DNA of 35,011 nucleotides, from assembly GCA_964497515.1 (NCBI GenBank), contig CAZCCV010000026.1:1-35011 (forward strand). The letters are read 5' to 3'. Under the pieces are notes generated by a model that was not told the DNA's origin, made no database searches, and saw only the letters and a program-made list of their open reading frames with translations. Below, one piece after another: positions 1 to 8,133 of the stretch; position 1 is the first letter of the stretch, and every line of letters starts with the position of its first letter. The translations under genes were made by a program, and so were the position numbers. This DNA comes from CAZCCV01 sp964497515 (lineage in GTDB: Bacteria; Armatimonadota; UBA5829; DTLH01).

Positions 1-70
1 ATGGGGACATTATCCCACGGCAGTTATGGGGGACATAGTCGCTCTGCATATACACTTATTGACACTACCC

Positions 71-100
71 TTGACACTGCTGCAATGCTGCAGGTAGAAT
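71..100 (+). promoter_or_regulatory. Sigma70-type promoter for the PKD-domain secreted protein gene
   Basis: A perfect -35 TTGACA (71-76) and a -10 TAGAAT (95-100) are separated by 18 bp. A second perfect TTGACA lies 12 bp upstream (59-64), in a local direct repeat of TTGACACT. Transcription would start near 107, giving a leader of about 110 nt before the ATG at 219. I recognise no riboswitch class in that leader. Assignment is from consensus match and position only. Confidence 0.55.
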
Positions 101-218
101 CGAGGTATCAACCTGCGAGTCAGCCTCAAAAATGGGTAGAGTTGAAAACTGACTGTGCGGGTGCGGCACGCCGGCCGTATTCTGTGAGCCGGGTCCGCCA
201 GGAGGTCAAAGGCTTACC

Positions 219-1127
219 ATGCGGAAGTTATGTGCATTAAGTTTGGTTGTTGCTGTATGCCTTATCAGCGTTGCGGCAAATGCCTACATTATGGATGCAA
301 ACGCCGACGTTATGCTCTTCAAGGGAGATCCCATCCGGGATTCGGGAATTACTGTAGGAGGATGGGGAAGCGGCACCGCTGTGGAAGCGACGGATCGAGT
401 GTATACTGGCAGTCGCTCCATTAAAATCAGCACTCAGGGTTTGCATCAGGGAGCGGCTCTGAGCTTCAAGTCTCCGATTGTTCTGCTCTCACAGCAGACC
501 GACCTCAACAACAAATATCTCGAGTTTATTGTAGCTTTCAATACGGTCTTGAGATCAGGCTTCGGACTGTCTGGAGGTTCTTCTGCAGCCTACTATTCTG
601 GCAGTCAGGAAATCGAAATCCCGATGAAGCCGAAGGTTACTCGGCTGCGCATTGTTGTGGAGTCTGTCGAGGGCAAGAGTATCGAAGCTACCGCGAGTGT
701 TCCTGTGAACTCTGTAGATGGCTGGTACAGAATCGCAATTCCGTTCAAAGCTCTCGGAATCAAAGCGGACGATCAGTTCAGTGTATCCAGAATTATGATC
801 TTTGGCGACGTGCCAGATACTATGTTCCTCGGACAAATAGGAACTACGGTAGATGACACTCCGATTACGGCCGACATTGGCGATGATCAGGTTGTGGCCA
901 TACACGATATGGTCACCTTCCGCGCTGAGGCTGAGGGTGGGGTAAGCATGCTTAAGTACTCCTGGAACTTTGGCGACCGTGGTCCCGCTGGTGAAGATGC
1001 ATCTGGCGAAATCGTGACCCACCGATATGCCAAAGGCGGCGACTTCACCGTTAAGTTGACTGTGTCCGACGTTTGGGGCATTAAAGAACCTGTGGTTCAG
1101 ACGATAAAGGTTGCTGTAAACGACTAA
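219..1127 (+). CDS. Secreted protein with a C-terminal PKD domain
   Basis: This 302-residue protein begins with a Sec signal peptide: a basic start, a hydrophobic stretch at about residues 5-18, and a probable cleavage after ANA near residue 22. The middle (about 25-215) is beta-rich and resembles a jelly-roll or carbohydrate-binding module, but no named family is clear. The C-terminus (about 218-300) is a PKD domain, recognised by YSWNFGD, a following THRYAKGGDFTVKLTVSD segment and an ending rich in valine. PKD domains are Ig-like modules common in surface and secreted polysaccharide-acting proteins. The start has an AGGAGG at 200-205, 13 nt upstream, which is long spacing. A strong promoter lies at 71-100. 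No catalytic motif is visible, so it may bind glycans or serve as a surface adhesin; this is inference. Confidence 0.85.
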   Translation: MRKLCALSLVVAVCLISVAANAYIMDANADVMLFKGDPIRDSGITVGGWGSGTAVEATDRVYTGSRSIKISTQGLHQGAALSFKSPIVLLSQQTDLNNKYLEFIVAFNTVLRSGFGLSGGSSAAYYSGSQEIEIPMKPKVTRLRIVVESVEGKSIEATASVPVNSVDGWYRIAIPFKALGIKADDQFSVSRIMIFGDVPDTMFLGQIGTTVDDTPITADIGDDQVVAIHDMVTFRAEAEGGVSMLKYSWNFGDRGPAGEDASGEIVTHRYAKGGDFTVKLTVSDVWGIKEPVVQTIKVAVND

Positions 1128-1145
1128 TCATTCGAGGACCAGCAA

Positions 1146-2075
1146 GTGATACTCGGACTGTTGCGCTCTATGCGCCCAAAGCAGTGGACGAAGAACCTGC
1201 TGGTCTTCGCCGGAATACTGTTTACGATAGAGCAGAAGCATCAGGTAGACGATTTTCTTCGTGTGCTTGCCGCTTTTGCTCTTTTCTGTTTGGCATCGGG
1301 TGCCGTATACCTTCTAAACGATGCTGCAGATAAAGCACGAGACAAACACCATCCCATCAAACAGAAGCGACCGATAGCCTCCGGAACCGTTCCCGTTAGC
1401 GTTGCTGTCATTTTTGCGCTTGTAGTCATGGTCTCCGTTGTCTATCTGTCGTTTAGAATGGACAACGGTTTTGGTCTTGTCCTGGCGGGGTATCTTGTTT
1501 TGACTTCACTTTACACGATGAAGCTGAAACACGTCGTGATTGTGGATCTTCTTGTGCTCGCTGGTGGGTTCGTCATCCGAGCTGTTGCAGGAGCGGTTGT
1601 TATCCACGTGCAGATTTCACCCTGGCTCCTGCTTTGCACCACGCTCCTCGCACTCTTTCTTGGGCTTGCCAAGCGCCGCAGCGAGGTGCTCACACTCGAT
1701 ACAGGTGCGATAGCACATCGCGAAATACTAGACCACTATTCTGTTGAATTCTTAGACCAGATGATCAACATCGCATCAGCGACCGCCTTGATGGCATACT
1801 CGCTGTATACGTTTTCCGCGTTTTCTGAGACAGCAAAAGCGCACCCGTCGATGATGATCACCATTCCATTTGTCATCTACGGCATATTCCGGTATCTGTA
1901 TCTCGTGCATACCAAAAATGCCGGTGGGCATCCCGAGCAGGTGCTACTCGAAGATAGACCGCTTCAACTCGACATACTGCTCTGGGCTGCTATTGTAGCT
2001 ATTATTCTCAAGTTTGATACACTGATTCCGTATATCGAAAGAATCGCTCATTACTGGTGGAAGTGGATAGGATGA
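1146..2075 (+). CDS. UbiA-family prenyltransferase, decaprenyl-phosphate phosphoribosyltransferase-like
   Basis: A 309-residue polytopic membrane protein of the UbiA superfamily. The N-terminal RPKQWTKNLLVFAG segment and the Asp-rich motif NDAADKARD (residues 58-66, matching NDxxDxxxD) followed by HPIKQKRPIASG are the pattern of decaprenyl-phosphate 5-phosphoribosyltransferases. These transfer phosphoribose from PRPP to a polyprenyl phosphate, a first step toward polyprenyl-linked pentose donors for cell-envelope glycans. A second conserved segment, YSVEFLDQM, follows in the C-terminal half. About eight membrane spans can be seen. Translation starts at GTG 1146 with GAGG 8 nt upstream, 18 bp after the PKD gene, so the two are probably co-transcribed. 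The usual partner epimerase is not in the window. The UbiA assignment is firm; the exact substrate is inferred. Confidence 0.85.
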   Translation: MILGLLRSMRPKQWTKNLLVFAGILFTIEQKHQVDDFLRVLAAFALFCLASGAVYLLNDAADKARDKHHPIKQKRPIASGTVPVSVAVIFALVVMVSVVYLSFRMDNGFGLVLAGYLVLTSLYTMKLKHVVIVDLLVLAGGFVIRAVAGAVVIHVQISPWLLLCTTLLALFLGLAKRRSEVLTLDTGAIAHREILDHYSVEFLDQMINIASATALMAYSLYTFSAFSETAKAHPSMMITIPFVIYGIFRYLYLVHTKNAGGHPEQVLLEDRPLQLDILLWAAIVAIILKFDTLIPYIERIAHYWWKWIG

Positions 2076-2893
2076 CTCTTGCGGCTTATTCACTGGCAAG
2101 TGGCAGTTCCGGCAATTCAATGCTTGTCCGTTGTGGTCGAACTTCGGTATTGATAGATGCTGGAATCGGCATCAAAAGGCTGATTGCTGCTCTTCAAAAT
2201 ATTGAGGTTGATCCCGCTGGTATATCGGCAATTCTCATAACCCACGAACACGGTGATCACATTATAAGTGCAGTGCGAATGGCTAACCGTTTTCGCATTC
2301 CTCTTGTCGCCAATGCTCCCACACTGAAGCAGATTAAAGGCTCTGGAAACGTTCCTGTAAGAGAGCTCGAAGTCGGGGAAGAAGCTGTGTTTGGCAGCCT
2401 TTCTGTTCGGTCGTTTCGTGTATGCCACGACGCCGCATGCCCCGTTGGATACAGCATTAGAAACCGAAATGGCGTAGTCTGCTATGCAACCGATACAGGC
2501 CGTTTAACACAGCAGATATGCACTGAGGCCGTAGCTGCTGACCTGTTGATTCTCGAATCAAACCACGATGTGGAGATGGTTGTGCACGGACATTATCCCG
2601 CATTTCTGAAGCGAAGAATACTTGGCGAGAGAGGGCACCTGTCTAACGATGCTGCTGCGAAACTCATCAGCTATCTTGCTGCTCAGGGTAAACCGAAATC
2701 GGTTTGGCTTGCGCATTTGAGCAATGAGAACAATACCCCTGCTCACGCATTGACCACTGCACAACGCGCACTTGCGAATTATCCGGGTAACTCGTTGAAA
2801 ATATCCGTAGCGCAGCGCGATGTTCCGAGTCTTAGTTGGCAACGTGGTGGAAACATTTTTCAGATGAGTCTTTTCGGCTCTGCTGTTGATTGA
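2072..2893 (+). CDS. MBL-fold metallo-hydrolase of the YycJ/WalJ type
   Basis: A 273-residue metallo-beta-lactamase-fold protein. It opens with SLASGSSGNSMLV, typical of the YycJ/WalJ group, and carries the metal-binding motif THEHGDH (residues 57-63), a downstream CHDAACPVGY segment, ATDTG with the metal-bridging Asp, and ESNHD. YycJ-type proteins are cytoplasmic and have been linked to DNA exonuclease activity and to cell-wall and division control in Firmicutes; the substrate here is not known. I chose ATG 2072 because its ATGA overlaps the TGA of the preceding gene, a classic coupling arrangement. A GTG at 2057 is also in frame but would overlap further. No WalK/WalR two-component genes are nearby. 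Length is normal for the family. Confidence 0.88.
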   Translation: MTLAAYSLASGSSGNSMLVRCGRTSVLIDAGIGIKRLIAALQNIEVDPAGISAILITHEHGDHIISAVRMANRFRIPLVANAPTLKQIKGSGNVPVRELEVGEEAVFGSLSVRSFRVCHDAACPVGYSIRNRNGVVCYATDTGRLTQQICTEAVAADLLILESNHDVEMVVHGHYPAFLKRRILGERGHLSNDAAAKLISYLAAQGKPKSVWLAHLSNENNTPAHALTTAQRALANYPGNSLKISVAQRDVPSLSWQRGGNIFQMSLFGSAVD

Positions 2894-2917
2894 CATTAAA
2901 CTTTCTGCTATGCTAAT
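2890..2917 (+). promoter_or_regulatory. Sigma70-type promoter for the four-gene membrane operon
   Basis: A perfect -35 TTGACA (2890-2895), partly inside the stop codon of the preceding hydrolase gene, is followed after 16 bp by GCTAAT (2912-2917) as a -10. The start point would be about 2924, where a GGGGAGG also begins. This gives a short leader before ATG 2948. It marks the membrane operon as a transcription unit separate from the upstream hydrolase. Confidence 0.5.
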
Positions 2918-2947
2918 CTCAAAGGGGAGGCTACAGACGAGCTAGTT

Positions 2948-3730
2948 ATGGATCATGCAAATATTCAGATTCTGATCGCCACTTTCGCAGTGACCTTCCT
3001 GATCCTCTACAAGATCTACTCTGCACGAGCCGGAAAGAAGATATACATTCGACGAATCCCGGGCTTGAATGAGATCGATGAAGCAGTTGGTCGAGCTACA
3101 GAAATGGGTCGACCTATGTTGTTCCATCCGGGAATGATGGACTTCACCCAGATCGGAACACTCGCTGCACTTGGTGTGCTTGGCCACGTGGCAAAAATGG
3201 GCGCCAAGATGGGGAACAGGTTGCTTTTTGTCACTTCAATTCCTGTTCTGGTTCCTGTGGCTGAGGATATTATCCGTCAGGCATTTGCTGCTGAGGGAAC
3301 TCCGGAGTTGTTCAACTCGGAGGACGTTCGTTTTCCGGCTGCATCGAGCGATCAGTTGGCTTTGGCTTCGGTCGACTTGATGCACAAAGAAAAGACGGCT
3401 TCTCACTTCTTCTTCGGCTACTACGACTACACGGCTCTCCTTCTGACCGAGCCTGGCCAGCATACTGGAGCTATTCAGATTGCTGGGACAGATTCGTACC
3501 ACCAGATACCGTTTTTCATTGCAAGCTGCGACTACACGGTAATAGGTGAAGAGTTGTATGCGGCAAGCGCATACCTTACACGCGAACCCACAATGCTCGG
3601 AAGCCTCATCGGACAAGACTACGCAAAGATTGTGGTGCTTATTATTATATTAATCGGCACATTAGCTGTCACGATTGGGCCAGGAGCAGCCGACGCGTTC
3701 GAGCGGTTCATTGGGGGGCCATACAAGTAG
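2948..3730 (+). CDS. DUF6754-like membrane protein, first gene of the membrane operon
   Basis: A 260-residue protein with a membrane span near residues 6-24, a large soluble region and a second span at about 227-245. The segment at about 50-110 (RATEMGRPMLFHPGMMD, then GTLAALGVLGHVAKMG) resembles my memory of the DUF6754 family: a 'GRPxLFxPG' motif followed by an alpha/beta region. Function is unknown. The soluble part has alternating strand and helix character (LLFVTSIPVLVPVAEDIIRQ; ALLLTEPG; IPFFIASCDYTVIGEE), so a Rossmann-like fold is plausible. A GGGGAGG lies 17 nt upstream of the ATG, which is far. The gene is 3 bp from the next and heads a four-gene cluster on the same strand, which suggests one membrane complex. 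The DUF name is from memory and should be treated as tentative. Confidence 0.75.
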   Translation: MDHANIQILIATFAVTFLILYKIYSARAGKKIYIRRIPGLNEIDEAVGRATEMGRPMLFHPGMMDFTQIGTLAALGVLGHVAKMGAKMGNRLLFVTSIPVLVPVAEDIIRQAFAAEGTPELFNSEDVRFPAASSDQLALASVDLMHKEKTASHFFFGYYDYTALLLTEPGQHTGAIQIAGTDSYHQIPFFIASCDYTVIGEELYAASAYLTREPTMLGSLIGQDYAKIVVLIIILIGTLAVTIGPGAADAFERFIGGPYK

Positions 3731-3733
3731 ACT

Positions 3734-4804
3734 ATGTGGAAAAAACGCCTCATTATAGTTGTAACCTTTCTCGCCGGACTCTACTACTTCTTGGAATTTG
3801 CAGTTCCAGCAACAGTGCCTTTCAAGACTGTAAGTGGAGTTGTAATTAGTGCAACAGACAATGAAATCGAAGTGGCGCGAGTCAAAGAGACTGGTTCGAC
3901 TTTCATAACAGAGAAAACTGAAATCACCAAAGTTCCACTAAATGGTGGAGAACCCGAGAGAATGCCGCCGGATAGTCTCAAGTCCGGTGACCTGGTCACC
4001 GTTACGACGTTGAATGGTGGAACGATCTCGGGCATAGTAATGCCTGGAACATCACTTCATAAGATCAGAGTCGGCAGAGTAGAACCAGGCAGCATTCAGA
4101 CAATTGAGATACAGAAGAACACTTCGATTCGTCGTTTCCGTATGGGAGGCTCGGCGGACGAAGTTGGCCCCAAAGCTCTGCACACGATGGGCAATGTTTA
4201 CGATCGTTCTGCAGACTGGGTATCCGTTGGACCTACCACATATCTCACTTCGCTTCTGACCAGCGTAAACGACGTGTTTATTGTTCTGGCATCAATGGCG
4301 TGGGGGATGGGGCTCCTCAGTCTGTGGCTTGTGCACTCCGCCAACATACGCAAAAGGCGCCCTGAGTGGTATACCAGTGTTATCTTCTTCGCGGCTGTTG
4401 CTGCAGGAATCTGTGCGGGAATAGGCTTCGGTGTGTCGGAAGGCTCAGCTGGCTGGAGAGGTTTTGCGCTGGAGACGCAGAAGGTCGTGTACTGGCAAAT
4501 TCTGCGGCCGATGGGTTCAACGATCTTCTCGCTGCTGACTTTCTTCCTTGCATCCGCTGCATATCGATCGTTCAAAGCCAAGAGTCCGGAAGCTGTTCTT
4601 ATGATGGCGTCCGCGCTCATAGTAATGCTTGGCCAGATATCTCTCAGTGTATACGTCACCTCTGCAAGCACGTGGATTCTGTATATCATCAATAGCGCTG
4701 CTGTTCGCGGGATGTGGTTTGGTATGATGCTCGGAGCCATTGCCATAGGACTTAGAATGTGGCTCTCACTCGAGCGCGGTGCCTTCTTCGATAGGGAGCT
4801 GTAA
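3734..4804 (+). CDS. Six-span membrane protein of unknown function, second gene of the membrane operon
   Basis: This 356-residue protein has an N-terminal membrane span (about 5-21) that could also act as a signal anchor. A soluble beta-rich domain follows at about 30-140, then five C-terminal spans at about 180-201, 212-234, 256-277, 286-308 and 325-345. The soluble domain is rich in short strands (FKTVSGVVISA, SGDLVTVTTLNGG, SIQTIEIQKNT), as in small beta-barrel or sandwich modules, and is predicted outside the membrane. I recognise no family or catalytic motif. It begins 3 bp after the DUF6754-like gene ends, and the next gene begins just after its stop. The spacing implies co-translation and a shared complex. 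Positively charged loops (NIRKRRPEW) suggest that those face the cytoplasm. Confidence 0.72.
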   Translation: MWKKRLIIVVTFLAGLYYFLEFAVPATVPFKTVSGVVISATDNEIEVARVKETGSTFITEKTEITKVPLNGGEPERMPPDSLKSGDLVTVTTLNGGTISGIVMPGTSLHKIRVGRVEPGSIQTIEIQKNTSIRRFRMGGSADEVGPKALHTMGNVYDRSADWVSVGPTTYLTSLLTSVNDVFIVLASMAWGMGLLSLWLVHSANIRKRRPEWYTSVIFFAAVAAGICAGIGFGVSEGSAGWRGFALETQKVVYWQILRPMGSTIFSLLTFFLASAAYRSFKAKSPEAVLMMASALIVMLGQISLSVYVTSASTWILYIINSAAVRGMWFGMMLGAIAIGLRMWLSLERGAFFDREL

Positions 4805-4805
4805 C

Positions 4806-5681
4806 ATGCGTGACCTACTTATTAAGCTACAGACAATCGATCGACGCTGGGTGTACTTGGGAGTTGCCTTGGCGTGTGCCATACCGTTTTTTGTTCAAAT
4901 CCCGCTAAATGTCCGACCTACACAAGAGACTATGGGCGTATACGACTGGATAGAAAACAACTACCCATACGGTTCGGGCAAAGTGGTACTCATTGATACG
5001 ACCTGGGATGCCGGCAGCTTAGGTGAGAACATGGGGCAGGCGGAAGCAGTTATGGAACACCTGCTCTCCAAACGGATTCCATTTGTTGTTGTCAGCATTG
5101 GCAATGCTCTCGCACCTCCCTTCGCGGAAAGCGTGCTTAAAAAGTTGACTGAAGGCCCTAATGCGAAGTATCCAGGGCGGGTCTACGGAAAAGATTACGT
5201 TATCCTCGGTTTTGCTCCACCAAATAGTTGGCAGATTATGCAGCAAATTGCGAAGGACACCAAAAAGCAGTTCAAAGTTGACTATCGAGGCACGAGTACT
5301 TCTGATTATGAGAAATTGCCAATTATGGAGCACGTCAACAACATAGACGATATTGCGATGATATTCTGCGTGACATACTCGCCGGACGAAAACTGGATCG
5401 CCTTCATCCACGGTGTCTACGGTACCCCGGTTGCTTTTGGGTGTGCCGGGATCGAATCGACAACGAAGTACCGTTTCATCACGTCCAAGCAGTTGATTGG
5501 GCTGCTTGTTTCAGTCCGCGGAGCTGCGGAGTATGATGTGCTGCTTCACGACAATGCAACCGACAGGACAAACAAAGGAACAGAGTTGATTGTCCCGCTG
5601 GCTTTCGGGCACCTTGTTATAATTGCAGCTATTGTTTTGGGAAATATTGGCTACTTCGCTGCCAAGAAAAGGAGGCCATAA
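4806..5681 (+). CDS. Membrane-anchored protein with an extracytoplasmic alpha/beta domain, third gene of the membrane operon
   Basis: A 291-residue protein anchored at both ends, with spans at about residues 16-34 and 262-285 and a soluble domain of about 225 residues between them. That domain alternates hydrophobic strands and helices (KVVLIDTTWDAGS; IPFVVVSIGNAL; DYVILGFAPPNSW; IAMIFCVTYSPDENWIAF; PVAFGCAGIE), as in Rossmann-like or periplasmic-binding folds. No catalytic motif is clear. ATG 4806 was preferred over an in-frame GTG at 4779: it has GGGAG 7 nt upstream (4794-4798) and directly follows the previous stop codon. The two-anchor layout recalls extracytoplasmic subunits of multi-subunit transporters, but that is inference. 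It sits between two polytopic proteins in the same operon. Confidence 0.72.
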   Translation: MRDLLIKLQTIDRRWVYLGVALACAIPFFVQIPLNVRPTQETMGVYDWIENNYPYGSGKVVLIDTTWDAGSLGENMGQAEAVMEHLLSKRIPFVVVSIGNALAPPFAESVLKKLTEGPNAKYPGRVYGKDYVILGFAPPNSWQIMQQIAKDTKKQFKVDYRGTSTSDYEKLPIMEHVNNIDDIAMIFCVTYSPDENWIAFIHGVYGTPVAFGCAGIESTTKYRFITSKQLIGLLVSVRGAAEYDVLLHDNATDRTNKGTELIVPLAFGHLVIIAAIVLGNIGYFAAKKRRP

Positions 5682-5684
5682 CAG

Positions 5685-6527
5685 ATGACTGTTGCTCACG
5701 ACCAGTTATGGCAGATATGGTTGGCTGCGTTGATTACGCTGGGTGTCTATTCCTACCTCTATAGCGACAACAAGCTTTACCGGATTCTTCTGAACATCAG
5801 TATAGGACTCGGTGTAGGCTACAACTTCATAATTATGTGGAAGCAGACTGTCGGTCCCAAGTGGTGGGATCCGATGAATGCCGGATTCATAGCTCTAATA
5901 AAAGGACAGCCAGGTGGAGCAAGCGCACTTTGGATTATCGTTGGACTTCTTGGAGTGCTGTGGTATTTCCAGTTGAGCCGCAAGTATTTCTGGCTGTCGC
6001 GCATTGTTATTGGTATGGCTGTGGGGTCTGGTGCTGGGGTTGTTTTCAAGGCTTCATTCCTTACTAACGCTCCGCAGATTACAGACTCATTCCGCCCGCT
6101 GATTTCCGGGAGTCCCACTGCACTATGGTCAAACGGAACGCCCATTCTGAGCGGTATCGGTGAATTCAGCCTGATGCAGACGATGAATAATATCCTCTTT
6201 GTGGGTACAATAGTCTGTGTAATGGTGTATTTCTTCTTCTCGTTTTCGCACGATCGGAAAGCGATTAGCAGTACTGCGAAAACAGGTAGATGGCTTCTGA
6301 TGATCAGCTTTGGTGCCTTCTTTGGAAACACAGTTATGACGCGTATGGCGGTGTTCCTCGAGAGGCTTCAGTACCTTATCGACGAGTGGATCAAGTATGC
6401 TATGCCGCACACGTCCGCAATAGCGTGGGCAATAATAGGTGTGGCGGTACTGATCATAATTGTGCTTTACTTGCTGCTGAGGCAACGACCGCCTAAGACA
6501 CCGATGCCGGAGGCAAGCTCAGAATAG
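5685..6527 (+). CDS. Seven-span membrane protein of unknown function, last gene of the membrane operon
   Basis: A 280-residue, very hydrophobic protein with spans at about residues 8-26, 31-51, 79-97, 101-121, 165-186, 201-221 and 245-265, and a short hydrophilic tail. Between spans four and five lies a loop of about 40 residues (TNAPQITDSFRPLISG...). I recognise no family. AAGGAGG (5669-5675) lies 9 nt before the ATG and just before the previous stop codon, so translation is coupled to the third gene. A GC-rich hairpin at 6617-6648 may end the operon. With the six-span second protein and two membrane-anchored soluble proteins, the likely product is a multi-subunit inner-membrane assembly. 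There is no ATPase or obvious energy-coupling motif in any of the four. Confidence 0.72.
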   Translation: MTVAHDQLWQIWLAALITLGVYSYLYSDNKLYRILLNISIGLGVGYNFIIMWKQTVGPKWWDPMNAGFIALIKGQPGGASALWIIVGLLGVLWYFQLSRKYFWLSRIVIGMAVGSGAGVVFKASFLTNAPQITDSFRPLISGSPTALWSNGTPILSGIGEFSLMQTMNNILFVGTIVCVMVYFFFSFSHDRKAISSTAKTGRWLLMISFGAFFGNTVMTRMAVFLERLQYLIDEWIKYAMPHTSAIAWAIIGVAVLIIIVLYLLLRQRPPKTPMPEASSE

Positions 6528-6616
6528 TCTTTACTTAATGGGCTGGACGGCTGAAGCCTTTGGCTGCATTGAAATGGCAAATCTGCTGCAGTGCGCGGCA
6601 GAACACCTTCGATATT

Positions 6617-6648
6617 GAAGGCCGGGTTTATTGACTGGCTCGGCCTTC
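6617..6648 (+). terminator. Hairpin after the membrane operon
   Basis: GAAGGCCG (6617-6624) pairs perfectly with CGGCCTTC (6641-6648) around a 16-nt loop. It lies 89 bp after the last gene of the membrane operon and 23 bp before the threonine ammonia-lyase start. There is no U-tract. It may terminate the operon or act as a leader element for the following gene; I cannot tell which. Confidence 0.35.
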
Positions 6649-6671
6649 TATCGCATTAGATATAAAGAATT

Positions 6672-7907
6672 ATGGCGCAGATATCCAAACCAGTTTTGCT
6701 TACGATCGACCAAATCCTATCGGCTCAACAGCGGATCGGCGATGCAGTGTATCACACACCGTGTCCGCCTTCTGAAACCCTGTCGCGATTATCTGGTTGC
6801 AGCATCTTCACCAAACTGGAGAACCTGCAGATGACAGGCTCCTTCAAAGAGCGTGGAGCAATCGCCAGATTGTCAACACTTACCGACGACGAAAAGGCTC
6901 GTGGAGTCATCGCGGCGAGTGCGGGAAACCACGCACAGGGAGTGGCATACCACGCATCGCGGATGGGTATTCGGTGCACAATCGTGATGCCGGAGTATAC
7001 ACCGCTTATCAAGGTTGCCAATACCCGACGCTCAGGCGCCAACGTGGTTGTGTTCGGCAGCAACTACGACCATGCATGTGAGCACGCTTTGGAATTGCAG
7101 AAGGAGAATGGCTGCGTTTTTATACATCCATTCAATGACTTCGACGTGATGGCAGGGCAGGGGACCATAGGACTTGAGATTCTGGAGCAGGTTCCCGACG
7201 TGGATGCAGTAATTGTTCCTGTCGGCGGTGGTGGTCTGATTGCAGGCGTCGCCGTCGCTATCAAGGAGGCTCGTCCCGATGTTAAGGTCATAGGTGTTCA
7301 GTCGCGGTGCGTGCCTTCTATGAAGACTTCGTTTGAAGAGCACGAGCTAACGTGTGTTCATCCGCAGGGTAGAACAATTGCCGACGGTATAGCTGTAAGT
7401 ATTCCGGGCCATCTTACTTTCCCCATTATCCAGAAATATGTGGATAGGATTGTTACTGCAGACGACGACGAAATCGCAAGCGCAATTCTTCTTATGCTCG
7501 AAATTGAAAAGACCGTCTGTGAAGGAGCCGGAGCAATTCCTCTTGCCGCTGTCTTGAACCGCCAGCTCGGTTTAGAGGGAAAGAAGGTTGTGATGGTGAT
7601 CTCCGGTGGAAACATCGACGTCAACGCGCTCGCTGCGATTATCCAGAGGGGATTAGTGCGCGACGGCCGTTTAGTGCGATTGCGAGTGCTCTTGCACGAT
7701 AGGCCGGGAACTCTCTCGGAGTTGTCTACTGCTCTCGCTGAAACCAGGGCGAACGTGCTGGAAATCACCCATCACCGCACATTTATAAACGCGGCACTCG
7801 GAGAAGCTGTCGTAGATTTGGATTTGGAGACAGAGGGTGTCGAGCACCTGAGACGTATCGTAGAACGTCTCGACAGTGCCGGATACCGACCGCAGCGAGT
7901 CGAATAG
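6672..7907 (+). CDS. ilvA: Threonine ammonia-lyase (PLP-dependent) with C-terminal ACT domain
   Basis: A 411-residue threonine dehydratase of the medium, single-ACT type. It converts L-threonine to 2-oxobutanoate and ammonia in the cytoplasm, feeding isoleucine synthesis or threonine breakdown. Visible landmarks are the PLP lysine in TGSFKERGA (Lys59), the substrate loop SAGNHAQG (83-90), the phosphate-cupping glycine loop PVGGGGLIAG (183-192), and the Ser near the C-terminal end of the catalytic domain (VISGGNID). Residues from about 330 form an ACT domain (VRLRVLLHDRPGTLSELSTAL), implying amino-acid feedback. No ilvBCD genes are nearby, so whether its role is biosynthetic or catabolic is open; tdcB would be an alternative symbol. 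There is no strong Shine-Dalgarno before ATG 6672. A hairpin follows 31 nt after the stop. Confidence 0.95.
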   Translation: MAQISKPVLLTIDQILSAQQRIGDAVYHTPCPPSETLSRLSGCSIFTKLENLQMTGSFKERGAIARLSTLTDDEKARGVIAASAGNHAQGVAYHASRMGIRCTIVMPEYTPLIKVANTRRSGANVVVFGSNYDHACEHALELQKENGCVFIHPFNDFDVMAGQGTIGLEILEQVPDVDAVIVPVGGGGLIAGVAVAIKEARPDVKVIGVQSRCVPSMKTSFEEHELTCVHPQGRTIADGIAVSIPGHLTFPIIQKYVDRIVTADDDEIASAILLMLEIEKTVCEGAGAIPLAAVLNRQLGLEGKKVVMVISGGNIDVNALAAIIQRGLVRDGRLVRLRVLLHDRPGTLSELSTALAETRANVLEITHHRTFINAALGEAVVDLDLETEGVEHLRRIVERLDSAGYRPQRVE

Positions 7908-7938
7908 ACGGCAACCACAGTGCTAATCTGTCTCTTTA

Positions 7939-7958
7939 GAGCTGCAGCCTTGCAGCTC
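7939..7958 (+). terminator. Hairpin after threonine ammonia-lyase
   Basis: GAGCTGCA (7939-7946) and TGCAGCTC (7951-7958) form a perfect 8-bp stem with a 4-nt GCCT loop. It starts 31 nt after the stop codon. No U-tract follows. The same form and distance recur after other genes in this window, which supports a 3'-end role. Confidence 0.55.
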
Positions 7959-8133
7959 CAGCCTCTCGTGCGCGTCCACACGGTTTCTCCATTCCAATGA
8001 TGCATTTCATTGTGCTTTTTTTCAAACCGTTCTTCAAATGCGCGATTATTGCGAAACTCTGCAGGAAAACCATCAGTTAAGAGCCAAGGGGTTCATGCGG
8101 GAAATCCATCAGCAAGAAAGGTAGTTTAAGTCA

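Noticed and set aside
107..218. Riboswitch in the PKD-gene leader (c-di-GMP or cobalamin)
   Set aside because: GC-rich potential stems exist, but none of the conserved motifs of those classes could be found by eye.
1..240. Open frame of 79 codons at the window start
   Set aside because: It crosses a strong promoter (71-100) and overlaps the start of the PKD-protein gene, has no Shine-Dalgarno that can be seen, and shows no domain.
6631..6666. Promoter for threonine ammonia-lyase using TTGACT and TATAAA
   Set aside because: The spacing is 24 bp, too long for sigma70, and TTGACT lies in the loop of the hairpin at 6617-6648.
7997..8080. Short frame of 27 codons between ilvA and the GH4 gene
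   Set aside because: No Shine-Dalgarno and no sign of conservation; it is too short to support.
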